A stretch of 38,286 nucleotides of DNA, from IMG/VR virus record IMGVR_UViG_3300034418_011806, positions 1-38,286 of that record; one strand, 5' to 3'. Position 1 is the stretch's first letter; every line of letters begins with the position of its first letter. The notes below the pieces were generated by a model, which was not told where the DNA came from, did not search any database, and saw only the letters and a list, made by a program, of their open reading frames with translations. Source of the stretch: a virus. The position numbers and the translations under genes are program-made. Shown one piece after another: positions 15,660 through 23,740 of the stretch.

Positions 15660-15970
15660 GATCCATATTCGCCTCTCTCGGGGCCGGGGTTGGCGATAGT
15701 GGCGCTGTGATGGGGGTGCAGGGCATGGGTGCTGTCGATTTTCAAGCTGTTTGAGGGTGTGGGAGACAAGGCGGAAGCGGCCGGGCTACGCCCAGCCGGC
15801 GTAGGTTTGTCCCCGCCTGGCGGCGGGAGACTGAATGGAAGCCGATCGAAGGCGCCGGCGACGCGCGACATCGCGCGCTATCAGCAGGCCGGTGCTAAGC
15901 GTCACCTCGCCCTGGTTGCACCAGGGCGCGCCCGATCGGGACTGGTCGGCCGGCTCCGCCGGCCTCCGCG
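15660..15970. other. Non-coding gap with hairpins after the early operon
   Basis: No convincing gene is present. Near the stop of the early operon are three stems: GGCCGGC/GCCGGCC with a TCC loop (15948-15964), the palindrome CCCGATCGGG (15931-15940), and CCCTGG/CCAGGG with a 5-nt loop (15910-15926). A near-palindrome GCGCGACATCGCGC lies at 15863-15876. None has a T-run on the minus strand. Together they could slow or end early leftward transcription before the late region, which is inference. Confidence 0.5.
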
Positions 15971-16543
15971 CTATCCGGCTGCGGCTCTATCAAGCCGCTC
16001 AATCTCTGCGAGAAGCAGGGCAGCAGCCTTGACCAGGTCGCGGCGCTGGTTGGTGGGCTTGAACCACTTTAGCGCCCAAGGCCAAGTCTCATGGGCAATC
16101 TGATCACCGGTTCGCACCGCTGCAGCTGGATGATACTGGCGTCCGTTTAGTGCGTAGCAGGCTGCCGCCCAGGCCAGCTCGCCGGCGACATGACCGTCGT
16201 CATGCTCGGGCGTCCAGCCCTCGCTTTGGATCTGCCGTCGCCGTTCTGCCAGCACGTCGTGCGCTGCGCCTGATACATGCTCAAGCGCATACTCAAATGG
16301 CAGCCAGCCGATTACCGTGCCATGGCCCTCGGTCATGCAAGCATGCGACCAATCCCAGCCCGCGAATTGCCAGACATTGTCGCCAGTATCGCCCAAATTG
16401 TTGAAGCCGATGGTTTCGTAAGGCGCTTCGCTATCGTCAAACGATGTGTGCGCCTCCGGATCTGGCTTGACCAGCAACCGCAGCAGGTTGCCGCCCTTGG
16501 GCGCCGTTTCCATACCTAGCCAGCTTGTGAATTTTTTGCTCAT
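15971..16543 (-). CDS. Conserved phage protein with DUF551-like start and ERRRQ..EGW-type C-terminal domain
   Basis: This 190-aa protein has two recognisable parts. Residues about 1-90 resemble short phage proteins that end in a W-x-P motif (VIGWLPFEYALEH). Residues about 95-190 carry the phage-family pattern LAERRRQIQSEGWTPEHDD, then GELAWAAACYALNG, then WPW.LKWFKP and RRDLVKAAALLLAEIERLDR. That domain is widespread in phages of Proteobacteria; its molecular function is unknown to me. ATG 16543 has GGAGAG six bases upstream and overlaps the previous stop by 1 nt. It is the last gene of the leftward early operon. Confidence 0.75.
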   Translation of the reverse strand: MSKKFTSWLGMETAPKGGNLLRLLVKPDPEAHTSFDDSEAPYETIGFNNLGDTGDNVWQFAGWDWSHACMTEGHGTVIGWLPFEYALEHVSGAAHDVLAERRRQIQSEGWTPEHDDGHVAGELAWAAACYALNGRQYHPAAAVRTGDQIAHETWPWALKWFKPTNQRRDLVKAAALLLAEIERLDRAAAG

Positions 16544-16779
16544 CAATTCTCTCCGTTTGTCGCTTTAACTTCCTCGATATGCTCGGCCGTGATGCCGCCA
16601 TTCTTGGCGAACCATGCCCAGGATCCTTTGCGCAGCAGGCCAAGCGCCTCGAGGCGCTGCACCACGGCCTTGGGGCGTTCGTCCAGCAAGAGCGCGATGG
16701 TGATGGCCATCCGCCTGGTGAATTTGGGCTGGTCGACCTTGTGGGCGTGGAACGCCGCCACCAGGACATCATCGTCCAT
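16543..16779 (-). CDS. Small hypothetical protein, early operon
   Basis: This 78-aa protein starts MDDDVLVAAFHAHKVDQPKF. The core TRRMAITIALLLDERPKAVV followed by QRLEALGLLRKGSWAWFAKN looks like a winged-helix or HTH fold: helix, helix, then a short aromatic wing. That would suggest DNA binding, but the family is not one I can name. The start at 16779 overlaps the end of the upstream gene by 11 nt and lacks a clear ribosome site, implying coupled translation. The stop overlaps the next start by 1 nt. Confidence 0.65.
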   Translation of the reverse strand: MDDDVLVAAFHAHKVDQPKFTRRMAITIALLLDERPKAVVQRLEALGLLRKGSWAWFAKNGGITAEHIEEVKATNGEN

Positions 16780-17062
16780 CAGCTGGGTGCTTGTTGAAGC
16801 GCGCCAGAAAGATCGATTCAGAGACGTTGTAGTCCCGCACGATCGGCATGAGCATCGCGTCGATATTGCCGCGTGCGTGGGCGGCATAAAATGTCATGGC
16901 CTGAGCAACGCTGCTTTTGGGGTCGCCGACACGGGTCAATCCGGCTTCGCCTGGTTCCCATTCCACCCGGGCCACAAAGCTCATGCCGAGTTCTTCGGCC
17001 TTCTTGGCTGCCTCCATGAGCAACGGCGCGACGATGTCGTCATATTGCTGTTCGGTCGCCAT
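16769..17062 (-). CDS. Conserved small phage protein, function unknown
   Basis: This 97-aa protein begins MATEQQYDDIVAPLLMEAAK and has a middle SFVARVEWEPGEAGLTRVGD. It belongs to a group of short phage proteins that I recognise by the pattern of an N-terminal helix followed by G.S.VA.VE..PGE.G.T. It has no enzymatic motif. It follows the helicase gene by 1 nt, with AAAGGGA about 7 nt before its ATG. It is probably an accessory of the replication operon. Confidence 0.65.
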   Translation of the reverse strand: MATEQQYDDIVAPLLMEAAKKAEELGMSFVARVEWEPGEAGLTRVGDPKSSVAQAMTFYAAHARGNIDAMLMPIVRDYNVSESIFLARFNKHPADGR

Positions 17063-17063
17063 C

Positions 17064-18962
17064 CTAATTCCCTTTCTCTTGCCATGCCCGCAGGTCCTGC
17101 AGGCTGATAAACAGGCAGCGCCGTTGCACCCCGCCTATGCTCACGCGGTTGTCCATCTTGTCGGGGTTGCCCTTGCCGGACTTCATCAGGATCTTGGGCT
17201 GAATGATCGGCTCGGGCCCCTGGCCAAGCGCATATTGCCAGCTGCCGGTGCCGCCCTTGCCGCCCCAGCTGCTGTCGGTGAACAGTTTGGCGATGTCCTT
17301 GCCATCCTTGGGCACGGCCAGCCCCAGGCCGGCGCCGACCATGCCGGCGTCCATTGCCTTGAGCCCGGCGATCGCCAACAGCTTGTTGCCTTCATTGACC
17401 GGCATGGAGCCACCCGGGCCGATGTCCTCGAGGATCTGGCCGATGGTGCGGCGCTCCCCCTTGTTCCAGGCGTCGACCTGGCTGGTCAGGATCTCGGCGA
17501 TGCAGCGCGCCCAGTTGGGCGTCTTGCCGCTGACTTCGGGCGCGCTGTCTGCCGCCAGCATCTGCCCCCAGTGGCCCAGCTGCTCCCAGGGCATTTTGAC
17601 CAACTCCATGCCGTCATCGCCCAGCAGCAGATGGCCAGCCGCCAGGAACGTGCCAAAGGTGTTCTGCCCGCGGCTGTCATGGCCATTTTCGCGCAGCACA
17701 TCGCGGTAGGCCTCATAGAGCTTGGGAAAGTGCTGCCAGCGATCGGCGACGCGCCGCAGCAGGCGCGGCCCGATGGTTTCTGGCGCTGGCAGGGTCGGGA
17801 CTTTCGCGGCCGTGTCGGTCAGCGGCCGCAGCTGCAGCAACGCCAGACGGCTCATTGAGGCCTGCCCGAGGTTGGGCGGATTGATCGCTGAAAACAGAAA
17901 CGTCGATCGCGCCTGAAATTCCACGCCCTGGTGGTTGGCGCCCCCGCGAATGCGGATCGATCCCGATGCGGCGTCGCGCGCCATCTTGACGATCTGCGCC
18001 GCCTGCTCCTGGCCGTCTTCGCCCTCCAGCTCGTCGATGCAGATCGGCAGAGCGTCGTGACCGACGATCTGGTAGAGCCCGGCGCTGGTGGCGTTGGTGG
18101 TCGAAATCATGAACCGCCCAAGAATGGCCTTGAAAAGTCTGTGCAGTTCCGATTTGCCGCTGCCGGCGTCGCCCACCACAAACACGCTCGGGCGCCAGTC
18201 CAGCGCCGCGCCCATCAGCGCCACCCCCAGCCAGCCCAGCCCCAGCATCACGTCGACATCGCCGCGCACAAAATTCCAGCTGCGCAGCGCCTCGACGATT
18301 TCCACGGCCGGATTGTCGGCAACGTCATCGACGGTGTCTGGCCATGGCGTGATGGCGTTGGGCCGCCGCACATAAAAATGTTCGCCCAGCTCGCCTGTGC
18401 CTTCCTGCTGGCTGCCTTCGGGGTTGCTGGGGATATACAGCACGTCGCCGCAATGCAGGATCAGCCGGCCGCGATCGTCCAGCCAGGCGCCCCGGCCGCG
18501 CACCTGGTCAGTCATGCTCCAGGGGCCGCGATCGGCACAGGCGGCGAACAGGTCGCGCCGGGCTTCCTCGGCCTTGAAATTGGTTACCGCGCCGCCTGTT
18601 TTGAAGCTTGGCCATGCCCAGCACAAAAAATCCTCATGCCCGGCAAACAGCTTTTGCATGCGCTCCACGCCCATGGCCTTGTCGCCGGTGTTGAACACCT
18701 GGCCCAGTGTGTCGACGAGGTAGTAGTTTTCGCCCTCATAGCCCAGCGGCCGCACGGGGCATGCCTCGGGCAGATGCCCGGTGTCGTCCAGCGGCCCGGT
18801 CGATGGCCACGCCCCGGGCAGCACGCCATCAAGCGGCTCGCCCTTCTTGGGCCATTTGCGCGGCGAGGCCTTGGCCTTGATGGTAGCCTCCTGCCGCGCG
18901 GCGCCGGTGATGGCGCGGATCCGGCGAATGCCTGTCTCATTGTCGGGCTGGCTGGCGGTCAC
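17064..18962 (-). CDS. Replicative P-loop helicase/ATPase (DUF927/SF3-like)
   Basis: This 632-aa protein resembles the helicase half of phage and plasmid primase-helicases. Walker A is GDAGSGKS at 264-271, preceded by RPSVFVV. Walker B is PICIDELE at about 306-313. A sensor-1 type motif FLFSAINPP lies at 356-363. The N-terminal ~230 residues contain WSMTDQVRGRGAW and LHCGDVLYIPSN, typical of the domain ahead of the ATPase in these proteins. With the separate TOPRIM primase upstream it would form the phage replisome, so DNA polymerase must come from the host. The start is GTG 18962, with GGGAA upstream. Confidence 0.82.
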   Translation of the reverse strand: MTASQPDNETGIRRIRAITGAARQEATIKAKASPRKWPKKGEPLDGVLPGAWPSTGPLDDTGHLPEACPVRPLGYEGENYYLVDTLGQVFNTGDKAMGVERMQKLFAGHEDFLCWAWPSFKTGGAVTNFKAEEARRDLFAACADRGPWSMTDQVRGRGAWLDDRGRLILHCGDVLYIPSNPEGSQQEGTGELGEHFYVRRPNAITPWPDTVDDVADNPAVEIVEALRSWNFVRGDVDVMLGLGWLGVALMGAALDWRPSVFVVGDAGSGKSELHRLFKAILGRFMISTTNATSAGLYQIVGHDALPICIDELEGEDGQEQAAQIVKMARDAASGSIRIRGGANHQGVEFQARSTFLFSAINPPNLGQASMSRLALLQLRPLTDTAAKVPTLPAPETIGPRLLRRVADRWQHFPKLYEAYRDVLRENGHDSRGQNTFGTFLAAGHLLLGDDGMELVKMPWEQLGHWGQMLAADSAPEVSGKTPNWARCIAEILTSQVDAWNKGERRTIGQILEDIGPGGSMPVNEGNKLLAIAGLKAMDAGMVGAGLGLAVPKDGKDIAKLFTDSSWGGKGGTGSWQYALGQGPEPIIQPKILMKSGKGNPDKMDNRVSIGGVQRRCLFISLQDLRAWQEKGN

Positions 18963-19018
18963 GAATTATTCCCGTGTGGTTGGTGTGCCGGCGGCCCAAA
19001 ACGGGGTCGACGGTTGAC

Positions 19019-19034
19019 AATTGATCGATCAATT
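19019..19034. repeat. 16-bp perfect palindrome upstream of the helicase gene
   Basis: AATTGATCGATCAATT lies in the 88-bp gap between the 244-aa gene and the helicase gene, the largest non-coding gap inside the early operon. On the plus strand it directly follows GGTTGAC. It may be a protein-binding site or an internal hairpin regulating the downstream helicase gene. No terminator-like T-run is seen. Confidence 0.5.
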
Positions 19035-19050
19035 TCGCGACTGATTTGGC

Positions 19051-19785
19051 CTAAATCGTCTTTTTGTTGCCGCGACCGCCCTTATTGACCGGTGGCCGTG
19101 CCGGCGCTTCGCCTGCAGACAGGGCTGCTGGCCGCTTGCCACCGCGTGGCTTGCCAGCTGGCTTGGGGTCGTCCTGCGGCTGGTCGACTGCCGCTGTTGC
19201 GGCCAGGCGCCGGGCTTCTTCGGCACGGCCGCGATGATAGGCCGGCAAATTTCTGAGGTATTCGACAGCCTCGGGCCGCAGCGCGAACATGTCGTCTTCT
19301 TCCTCAAAAATGCTGTCTTCGCGTTTGAGCCCAGCCGGTGCTGCAGCGTTGACTGCCTTGCGTGCATCGATGATCGCCAGCTGTGCCGTCCTGAGCGCCT
19401 GAAAGCTCTGCAGGCAGCAATGGGCGAAGATTTCCCAGGGCTGGCGCTGCTCAAAGCTCAGCGTGTCCCAATTGGCATTGGGCACCAGGCCCTCGCCGAT
19501 CGCATAGCGAAACAGCTGCTCGCCGCTGTGCACCTGGCGCTGACAGACGTAGGCGCCAAGCCGCTCCAGGATCACCATGCGCTCGAGCATTTCGTCGGCA
19601 TACCTGGCCGCCTGCTTACGCGGCGCATAATTGGGCCGGGTCGGGTCGAACCAGATTTCGAGCGGCGTGACCATGCCGGCATCATCGGCATCGTCTGGCC
19701 CTGCCAGTAGCCCCGCCACTTCGGCCGCGGCCGTCTGGCCAATGCGGGTGGCATAGTCGGCGGTGTGGATCTTGGTGATGTCCAT
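19051..19785 (-). CDS. Hypothetical protein of the replication operon
   Basis: This 244-aa protein starts MDITKIHTADYATRIGQTAA. It has a charged helical body (AARYADEMLERMVILERLGA, then QLAIIDARKAVNAAAPAG), an acidic patch (EEEDDMFA) and a basic Pro/Gly/Lys tail ending GGRGNKKTI. I cannot assign a family. Its place between the gp49-family gene and the helicase points to a replication or regulation role. ATG 19785 has a strong GGAGG 8 nt upstream. Confidence 0.6.
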   Translation of the reverse strand: MDITKIHTADYATRIGQTAAAEVAGLLAGPDDADDAGMVTPLEIWFDPTRPNYAPRKQAARYADEMLERMVILERLGAYVCQRQVHSGEQLFRYAIGEGLVPNANWDTLSFEQRQPWEIFAHCCLQSFQALRTAQLAIIDARKAVNAAAPAGLKREDSIFEEEDDMFALRPEAVEYLRNLPAYHRGRAEEARRLAATAAVDQPQDDPKPAGKPRGGKRPAALSAGEAPARPPVNKGGRGNKKTI

Positions 19786-19788
19786 GGC

Positions 19789-20088
19789 TCAGGCCTCCGC
19801 TAGACGCTGCTTCAGCAGGTAGCCCTCAAGTGCCCAAATCTTGGCGCGAGCATTGTCGCGCGAGATCTTACGACCAATTTCTTCGTCGAAGTTTTCAGGG
19901 CTGGCGGCCGCACTTTCGCCTGTGACGTGAAAGCCGTTGCGCAATGTCAGAGCGCAGACTGTCAGCGTGGTTCCCGGGAACACATAGTACTGCTCGGCCA
20001 AGATGGTCTGGTCGATCAGATCGGGTGTTAGGCGAGGTGCCGTTTTTCCCTTTGCAACAATCTCGCGTTCGATATCAGCTTCACTCAT
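19789..20088 (-). CDS. Phage N4 gp49/Sf6 gp66 family protein
   Basis: This 99-aa protein is recognised from the conserved block LTVCALTLRNGFHVTGESAA, SPENFDEEIGRKISRDNAR and KIWALEGYLLKQRL. These match the family signature T.CI..L.NGF.V.GES..VDP.NFD...G...A..NA...IW.LEGY.L...L. Proteins of this family are common in phage early regions; their function is not established. I choose ATG 20088 (MSEADIE) because AAAGGA lies 7 nt upstream. The same bases encode the end of the primase, whose stop is 4 nt before this ATG. An upstream in-frame ATG at 20118 lacks such a site. Confidence 0.85.
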   Translation of the reverse strand: MSEADIEREIVAKGKTAPRLTPDLIDQTILAEQYYVFPGTTLTVCALTLRNGFHVTGESAAASPENFDEEIGRKISRDNARAKIWALEGYLLKQRLAEA

Positions 20089-20092
20089 GTCC

Positions 20093-21238
20093 TTATCCTT
20101 TCCAGTTGAGAACATCATTGGTGTCCTTGCCCCAGGCGGCCGGCATGGCCACCTCGGTCACGGGCTTGCCAAAGCTCTTGAACCGGGCCAGCGCGCGGTC
20201 GAACAGCTCGACCGCCTGCGGCTTGTCCCAGTCATTGTCGCGAAAAATCAGATAGCCTTTGATGCAGGCGTGGTCGGGCACATGCAGATAGCCGCTGAGC
20301 GATCCGGCCGCGTGCATGCGCAGGTCTGGGTCGCTCATGCCCACGCTCAGGGCGTCTTCCATGCCCTCGGTAATCCCTGCCCAGCCTGTCAGCCCCTGGG
20401 CTGCTGCCGCTTCGCAGTTCAGCCCGCTCGGCCCACGCGTCACGCGCACCACCAGCCCGGTGGTTTCGGGGAACATCAGCTTGGCTGATTTGCCCTTGCG
20501 CCTTCCGTCCGGCTTTTCGTCGACCCAGCCGCGCGCCAGCGTATCGAGCTTGCGCTGGCCATCGGGTTCAAAAAGCGTGTAATGCACCGCGCCCAACTTG
20601 CCGGCGCCGTCGACCATGGCGCTGAGCAGGCCCGGAAAAGCCCGATCGGCCTTGCTGGCACCAAATTCGGTGGCTGGCCAATAGTCGCAATCGCCCCGAT
20701 AGCGGAATGAGTTGACGGCCAGATTGGGAATGGCGCCGATATCGATGCCGCGCCAGCGCAGATAGGTTTGGGCCTTGGTGCCCGCTATCTCGCGCTGCGC
20801 CCCAAAAAACGCCTTGCGGGCGCGCTCGATCTTGTCGTGGCGGTCCCTGGCGGCAGCCTCGTCCAGGTCCTGGCGCCGCGCAGCACTCTGCTGCTTGATC
20901 GCCTCGAGCTTGCCCGGATCCATCGTGCGGATGCCAAAGCGGTTCTCCACCCATTCAAGCGCCTGCATGCGCGCTTCGCGGTTTTTCACCAGCCCGGTCA
21001 GGCCATAGGCCACCAGGTCCATGGCGTCGCCGGCGTCGCCATTGGTGAAGTCTTTCCAGCCACCATTGGCATAGACCTTCATTTCGCTGAGGTCGGCGCT
21101 TGATCGCCATTTATTGGCCACCTGCCAGCTGCCATTGCCCTTGCGCTGGGTCTGCTTTTTCCCATGGCCAAACAGCTCGGGCACAATGTCCGACAGGTTG
21201 GTGATCACCAGATCCTTGGCCACGGAAAAGCGGGTCAT
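20093..21238 (-). CDS. TOPRIM-domain DNA primase
   Basis: This 381-aa protein has a C-terminal TOPRIM catalytic fold: the glutamate motif ITEGMEDAL (E291), then YLIFRDNDWD (D334 and D336) and the end KDTNDVLNW, common in phage primases. The first 100 residues (GSWQVANKW, then YANGGWKDFTNGDAGDAMDL) resemble the DnaG/CHC2-like N-domain fold. However, they contain no cysteine, so the usual zinc-binding residues are missing. It would lay primers for replication with the downstream helicase. The start overlaps the previous stop by 1 nt; the stop is 4 nt before the next ATG. Confidence 0.85.
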   Translation of the reverse strand: MTRFSVAKDLVITNLSDIVPELFGHGKKQTQRKGNGSWQVANKWRSSADLSEMKVYANGGWKDFTNGDAGDAMDLVAYGLTGLVKNREARMQALEWVENRFGIRTMDPGKLEAIKQQSAARRQDLDEAAARDRHDKIERARKAFFGAQREIAGTKAQTYLRWRGIDIGAIPNLAVNSFRYRGDCDYWPATEFGASKADRAFPGLLSAMVDGAGKLGAVHYTLFEPDGQRKLDTLARGWVDEKPDGRRKGKSAKLMFPETTGLVVRVTRGPSGLNCEAAAAQGLTGWAGITEGMEDALSVGMSDPDLRMHAAGSLSGYLHVPDHACIKGYLIFRDNDWDKPQAVELFDRALARFKSFGKPVTEVAMPAAWGKDTNDVLNWKG

Positions 21239-21450
21239 CAGTGTACGTGACCATCCGGCGCAATCTCACCGTCCGCATACTGCTGCAGCTTCTCCCAAAG
21301 CTGTTCGCCGAATGTGCATGCGGTCTCTGCGGGCATTGCTGCCACGGCGAAGATATTGCCCTGCTCGTCGTGAAGCCGGACAGAAGTCGTCCCATGCTCA
21401 CAGACATGGATGCTGACCGATTTTGCCATAAGGATTGTGTGCTCGCTCAC
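21238..21450 (-). CDS. Small hypothetical protein upstream of primase
   Basis: This 70-aa protein opens MSEHTILMAKSVSIHVCEHG and continues with short strands (SVRLHDEQGNIFAVAAMPAE). I use GTG 21450, which overlaps the upstream stop by 4 nt (GTGA); an internal ATG at 21429 (MAKSVS) is the alternative. The family is not recognised. The stop overlaps the primase start by 1 nt, so primase translation is probably coupled to it. Confidence 0.6.
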   Translation of the reverse strand: MSEHTILMAKSVSIHVCEHGTTSVRLHDEQGNIFAVAAMPAETACTFGEQLWEKLQQYADGEIAPDGHVH

Positions 21451-22292
21451 GGCACCACCTCAAAGCTGAGTTTGGCGACGATCTTGGGCATCTGCGCCTT
21501 GACCGCGTCGAACTGCTGGCGCGTGCCATCCCAGGCGTGCTCGATCTTCTTGGTGAAGGCCTGCAGGCTCTCGTGCAGGTACTGGCCATCGTCGCGCACC
21601 AGCCGCACGATGCAGCCGGCCGGAAACAGCCCACCAGCCACCGGGATCAGCTTACCCGGCTGCGCCACCGGCCGCGCCGGGGCAGGCGTTGCTGGTGGCT
21701 GAAATCGCGCTGCCGGCACGGCCGGCGCCTCCGGGGCCATGATGGCGCTTTCCATTGGCCCATGCGCCGCCAGCGCCGCAATCTCGGCCTCGTCGTCTTC
21801 GCGATCGCGTTCATCGCTGGGTTCGACGCGGCATATCGCCGGCGGCTGCATATCGTCATCATCGCGCCCGGGCTCTGCCGGCGGCGCCAGCTGCGCCTGG
21901 GGCACATTGGCCGCGCCGCGCCAGTCGATATCGCTGATGTCACGCACGGCCTGACTGGGCGGCACCACGCCATGCAGCACATATTTCAGCAGCTCGGCCG
22001 GTGGCACCGCCACGGCGTCGGCAATCTCGATCATGGTCAGCCCGAACAGCCGCTGCACCTTGTCGCGCTTTTCCGGCGTCCAGATCCCGGGCTGCAGCTC
22101 GGGCGAATGCCCGGGCTGTCCGGCCAACCGTTTGCGTTCCGTGCGATGGCCAACCTTGGCGCCATCGAGCGTCGTGCCGACCTTGTCGACAATGGTTTGC
22201 CAGTCCAAGCCCCGCTCGCGCAGGGCATAGCTGGCCGCCTGTTTACTGGGATAGGTGACGCCATCGATGGCGACGGGTTGTGCCTGCGCCAT
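21447..22292 (-). CDS. Hypothetical early protein with possible DNA-binding N-terminus
   Basis: This 281-aa protein starts with a short SKQAASYALRERGLDWQTIV region that resembles a small phage HTH module (sequence tag plus helix pair). A further helical region, LFGLTMIEIADAVAVPPAEL followed by LKYVL, looks like a second HTH. The middle is acidic and proline-rich linker (EPSDERDREDDEAE). The C-terminus (ESLQAFTKKIEHAWDGTRQQ) is helical. A replication-accessory or regulatory role is inferred from its operon. TGATG and GTGA overlaps link it to its neighbours. Confidence 0.6.
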   Translation of the reverse strand: MAQAQPVAIDGVTYPSKQAASYALRERGLDWQTIVDKVGTTLDGAKVGHRTERKRLAGQPGHSPELQPGIWTPEKRDKVQRLFGLTMIEIADAVAVPPAELLKYVLHGVVPPSQAVRDISDIDWRGAANVPQAQLAPPAEPGRDDDDMQPPAICRVEPSDERDREDDEAEIAALAAHGPMESAIMAPEAPAVPAARFQPPATPAPARPVAQPGKLIPVAGGLFPAGCIVRLVRDDGQYLHESLQAFTKKIEHAWDGTRQQFDAVKAQMPKIVAKLSFEVVP

Positions 22293-22639
22293 CAGCCCTC
22301 TCCCTGTGTTTCGCCCATGGCGCGCTCAGCGGCGCGCTTGCTGACTTCGCCGGGGATCTGCGCCGTCATGTCGGCCATCACCCGGTCGCGGGCGTCTTGG
22401 TCGTCGATCATGGCCAGGTAATGCGCCAGCCCATTGGCCAGCGCGCTCAGCACGGCGGGCAAAGAGGGGCGGGCGCCTTCGGCTGTCAGATCATCACTGA
22501 CCGCGTTCAGCGCCCGCGAACAGGCCGTTGAATAGCGATTGGCTTGCCCCTGTTCGCCGTGCAGATGGTGCGCCAGCCGCATGGCTTTTTGTTCTTGGGT
22601 GAGGATCAGCGGTTGGCCTGCGCCATTAAAGGACTTCAT
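22292..22639 (-). CDS. Hypothetical early protein
   Basis: This 115-aa, mostly helical protein (LTQEQKAMRLAHHLHGEQGQ, then LPAVLSALANGLAHYLAMID) has no motif I recognise. A good ribosome site GGGAGGG lies 8 nt before ATG 22639. The stop overlaps the next start by 1 nt. It lies in the first half of the leftward early operon. Confidence 0.6.
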   Translation of the reverse strand: MKSFNGAGQPLILTQEQKAMRLAHHLHGEQGQANRYSTACSRALNAVSDDLTAEGARPSLPAVLSALANGLAHYLAMIDDQDARDRVMADMTAQIPGEVSKRAAERAMGETQGEG

Positions 22640-22642
22640 GGC

Positions 22643-22867
22643 TCAAGCCCTCCCCGCCGCGCGCCGCTTTTTCCAGCGCTTGTGTGCGCGGGCGCCAGCA
22701 CTGCGGGCATCACTGCGCACCTTGCCACGACGCGAGCCACGCAGGTCCGGTGGCAAGTCGAAGACATCAAAGGGTGGTGCTGGCGGGCCAAGATCAATGG
22801 CTTGCGACGAAAGGTTCATGGTCATCAGGGCCGCCAGCGCGGCGCCAAGGGATGGTCGGTAGAACAT
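22643..22867 (-). CDS. Small basic hypothetical protein
   Basis: This 74-aa protein has a hydrophobic start (MFYRPSLGAALAALMTMNLS) and a strongly basic C-terminus (LRGSRRGKVRSDARSAGARA, then HKRWKKRRAAGRA). The C-terminus could bind nucleic acid. It has an AGGA ribosome site about 9 nt upstream and sits 3 nt before the next gene. Family unknown. Confidence 0.55.
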   Translation of the reverse strand: MFYRPSLGAALAALMTMNLSSQAIDLGPPAPPFDVFDLPPDLRGSRRGKVRSDARSAGARAHKRWKKRRAAGRA

Positions 22868-22873
22868 CGGGGA

Positions 22874-23146
22874 CTAATCCTGTGTCAGCATCGCCTCGAG
22901 CCGGGCGAGTTCGGCGTCATATTGGGGGTCGTCGCGGCGGTCCTCGACGGCGCGCAGCGCCTTGGACACGTTCTGCTTGCTGCAGCCATAGGCGCGGGCC
23001 GCCAGCGCGCCGGGCACATTGCAGCAGACCACCAGCAGATAGAGCCCGCTGGTCACACGCCGTCCGGCAGGGATGGTGGACATGGCGAGCATGGCGTTGA
23101 CGGCGCGCAACATGCCGGCGCTGGCGCGCTCCATCACCTGGGTCAT
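22874..23146 (-). CDS. HTH DNA-binding protein, early operon
   Basis: This 90-aa protein has a C-terminal helix-turn-helix: NVPGALAARAYGCSKQNVSK followed by ALRAVEDRRDDPQYDAELAR. The A..A...GCSKQNVSKALRAVEDRR stretch is typical of DNA recognition helices in small phage regulators and is reminiscent of replication-initiator or DnaA-like recognition folds. It could regulate early genes or bind an origin such as the TGTCTA array. ATG 23146 overlaps the previous stop by 4 nt. Confidence 0.7.
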   Translation of the reverse strand: MTQVMERASAGMLRAVNAMLAMSTIPAGRRVTSGLYLLVVCCNVPGALAARAYGCSKQNVSKALRAVEDRRDDPQYDAELARLEAMLTQD

Positions 23147-23439
23147 GGGTTCCTCCCGTCTGAACCAGTGGCAGAGCCAGGCCCAGACGCGCCGCCAAAA
23201 GGGAATAGCGCCTCGCCGCGCTGCGCCTCCCCTTCCAGCGTGCGCATGGCCATGGCCAGCGCCTTGACATGGCGCTTGAACGCCAGGCCCGATCGGCGCA
23301 TGCGGTAATAGGTGGGCACCGATATGCCGGCCTTGGCGCAAATATCGGCAAGCGAGATATTGGCGGCGATGCGCCGGGCCTCGATGCGCTCCAGCTCAAG
23401 CCGGTGATTGCTGCGATAGGGCACGCGCCGCTTAACCAT
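23143..23439 (-). CDS. HTH DNA-binding protein
   Basis: This 98-aa protein has a basic start (MVKRRVPYRSNHRLELERIE) followed by a clear HTH: ISLADICAKAGISVPTYYRM, the pattern of phage regulators with A..AGIS..TYYR. A helical tail (FKRHVKALAMAMRTLEGEAQ) follows. It overlaps the previous gene by 8 nt and the next by 4 nt. It is a candidate second regulator or initiator for the early-late switch. Confidence 0.7.
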   Translation of the reverse strand: MVKRRVPYRSNHRLELERIEARRIAANISLADICAKAGISVPTYYRMRRSGLAFKRHVKALAMAMRTLEGEAQRGEALFPFGGASGPGSATGSDGRNP

Positions 23440-23740
23440 GGGGCACCCCGTCGCCCTTGCCGGCGGCAAATTCGCTGATCGCCATGCGCCAGGCCTCGGC
23501 GGCATTGGCGCGCCATTGTGGCAGCAGCCCATGGGCATCGCGCACGGCCAGCAATCCTGCCAGCCGCTCATTGATAAAGGCCGCGCCGGCGGCAAATTTG
23601 AGGGCCCGGCAGGCGGCTATGATGCCGGTGCCATATTCGAGCACCAGCCCATCGCTGAGCCGAAGCAATATGGTGGCGCGCTCGCGATTGCTGGTCGCCG
23701 CGGCGAGTTGGTCGAAGATGGGAAAGGCGGTAGAGACCAT
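23432..23740 (-). CDS. Hypothetical protein following the Cro-like gene
   Basis: This 102-aa protein is mostly helical (FDQLAAATSNRERATILLRL, then AEAWRMAISEFAAGKGDG), with no recognised motif. The ATG at 23740 overlaps the Cro-like stop by 1 nt (TGATG), so it is translated from the immediate-early leftward transcript. The 3' end overlaps the next gene by 8 nt. Confidence 0.6.
   Translation of the reverse strand: MVSTAFPIFDQLAAATSNRERATILLRLSDGLVLEYGTGIIAACRALKFAAGAAFINERLAGLLAVRDAHGLLPQWRANAAEAWRMAISEFAAGKGDGVPHG

Noticed and set aside
15563-15871. 102-codon minus-strand ORF in the terS upstream gap
   Set aside because: The product is Pro/Ser/Arg-rich without structure, has no ribosome site, and runs over part of the TGTCTA array; treated as non-coding.
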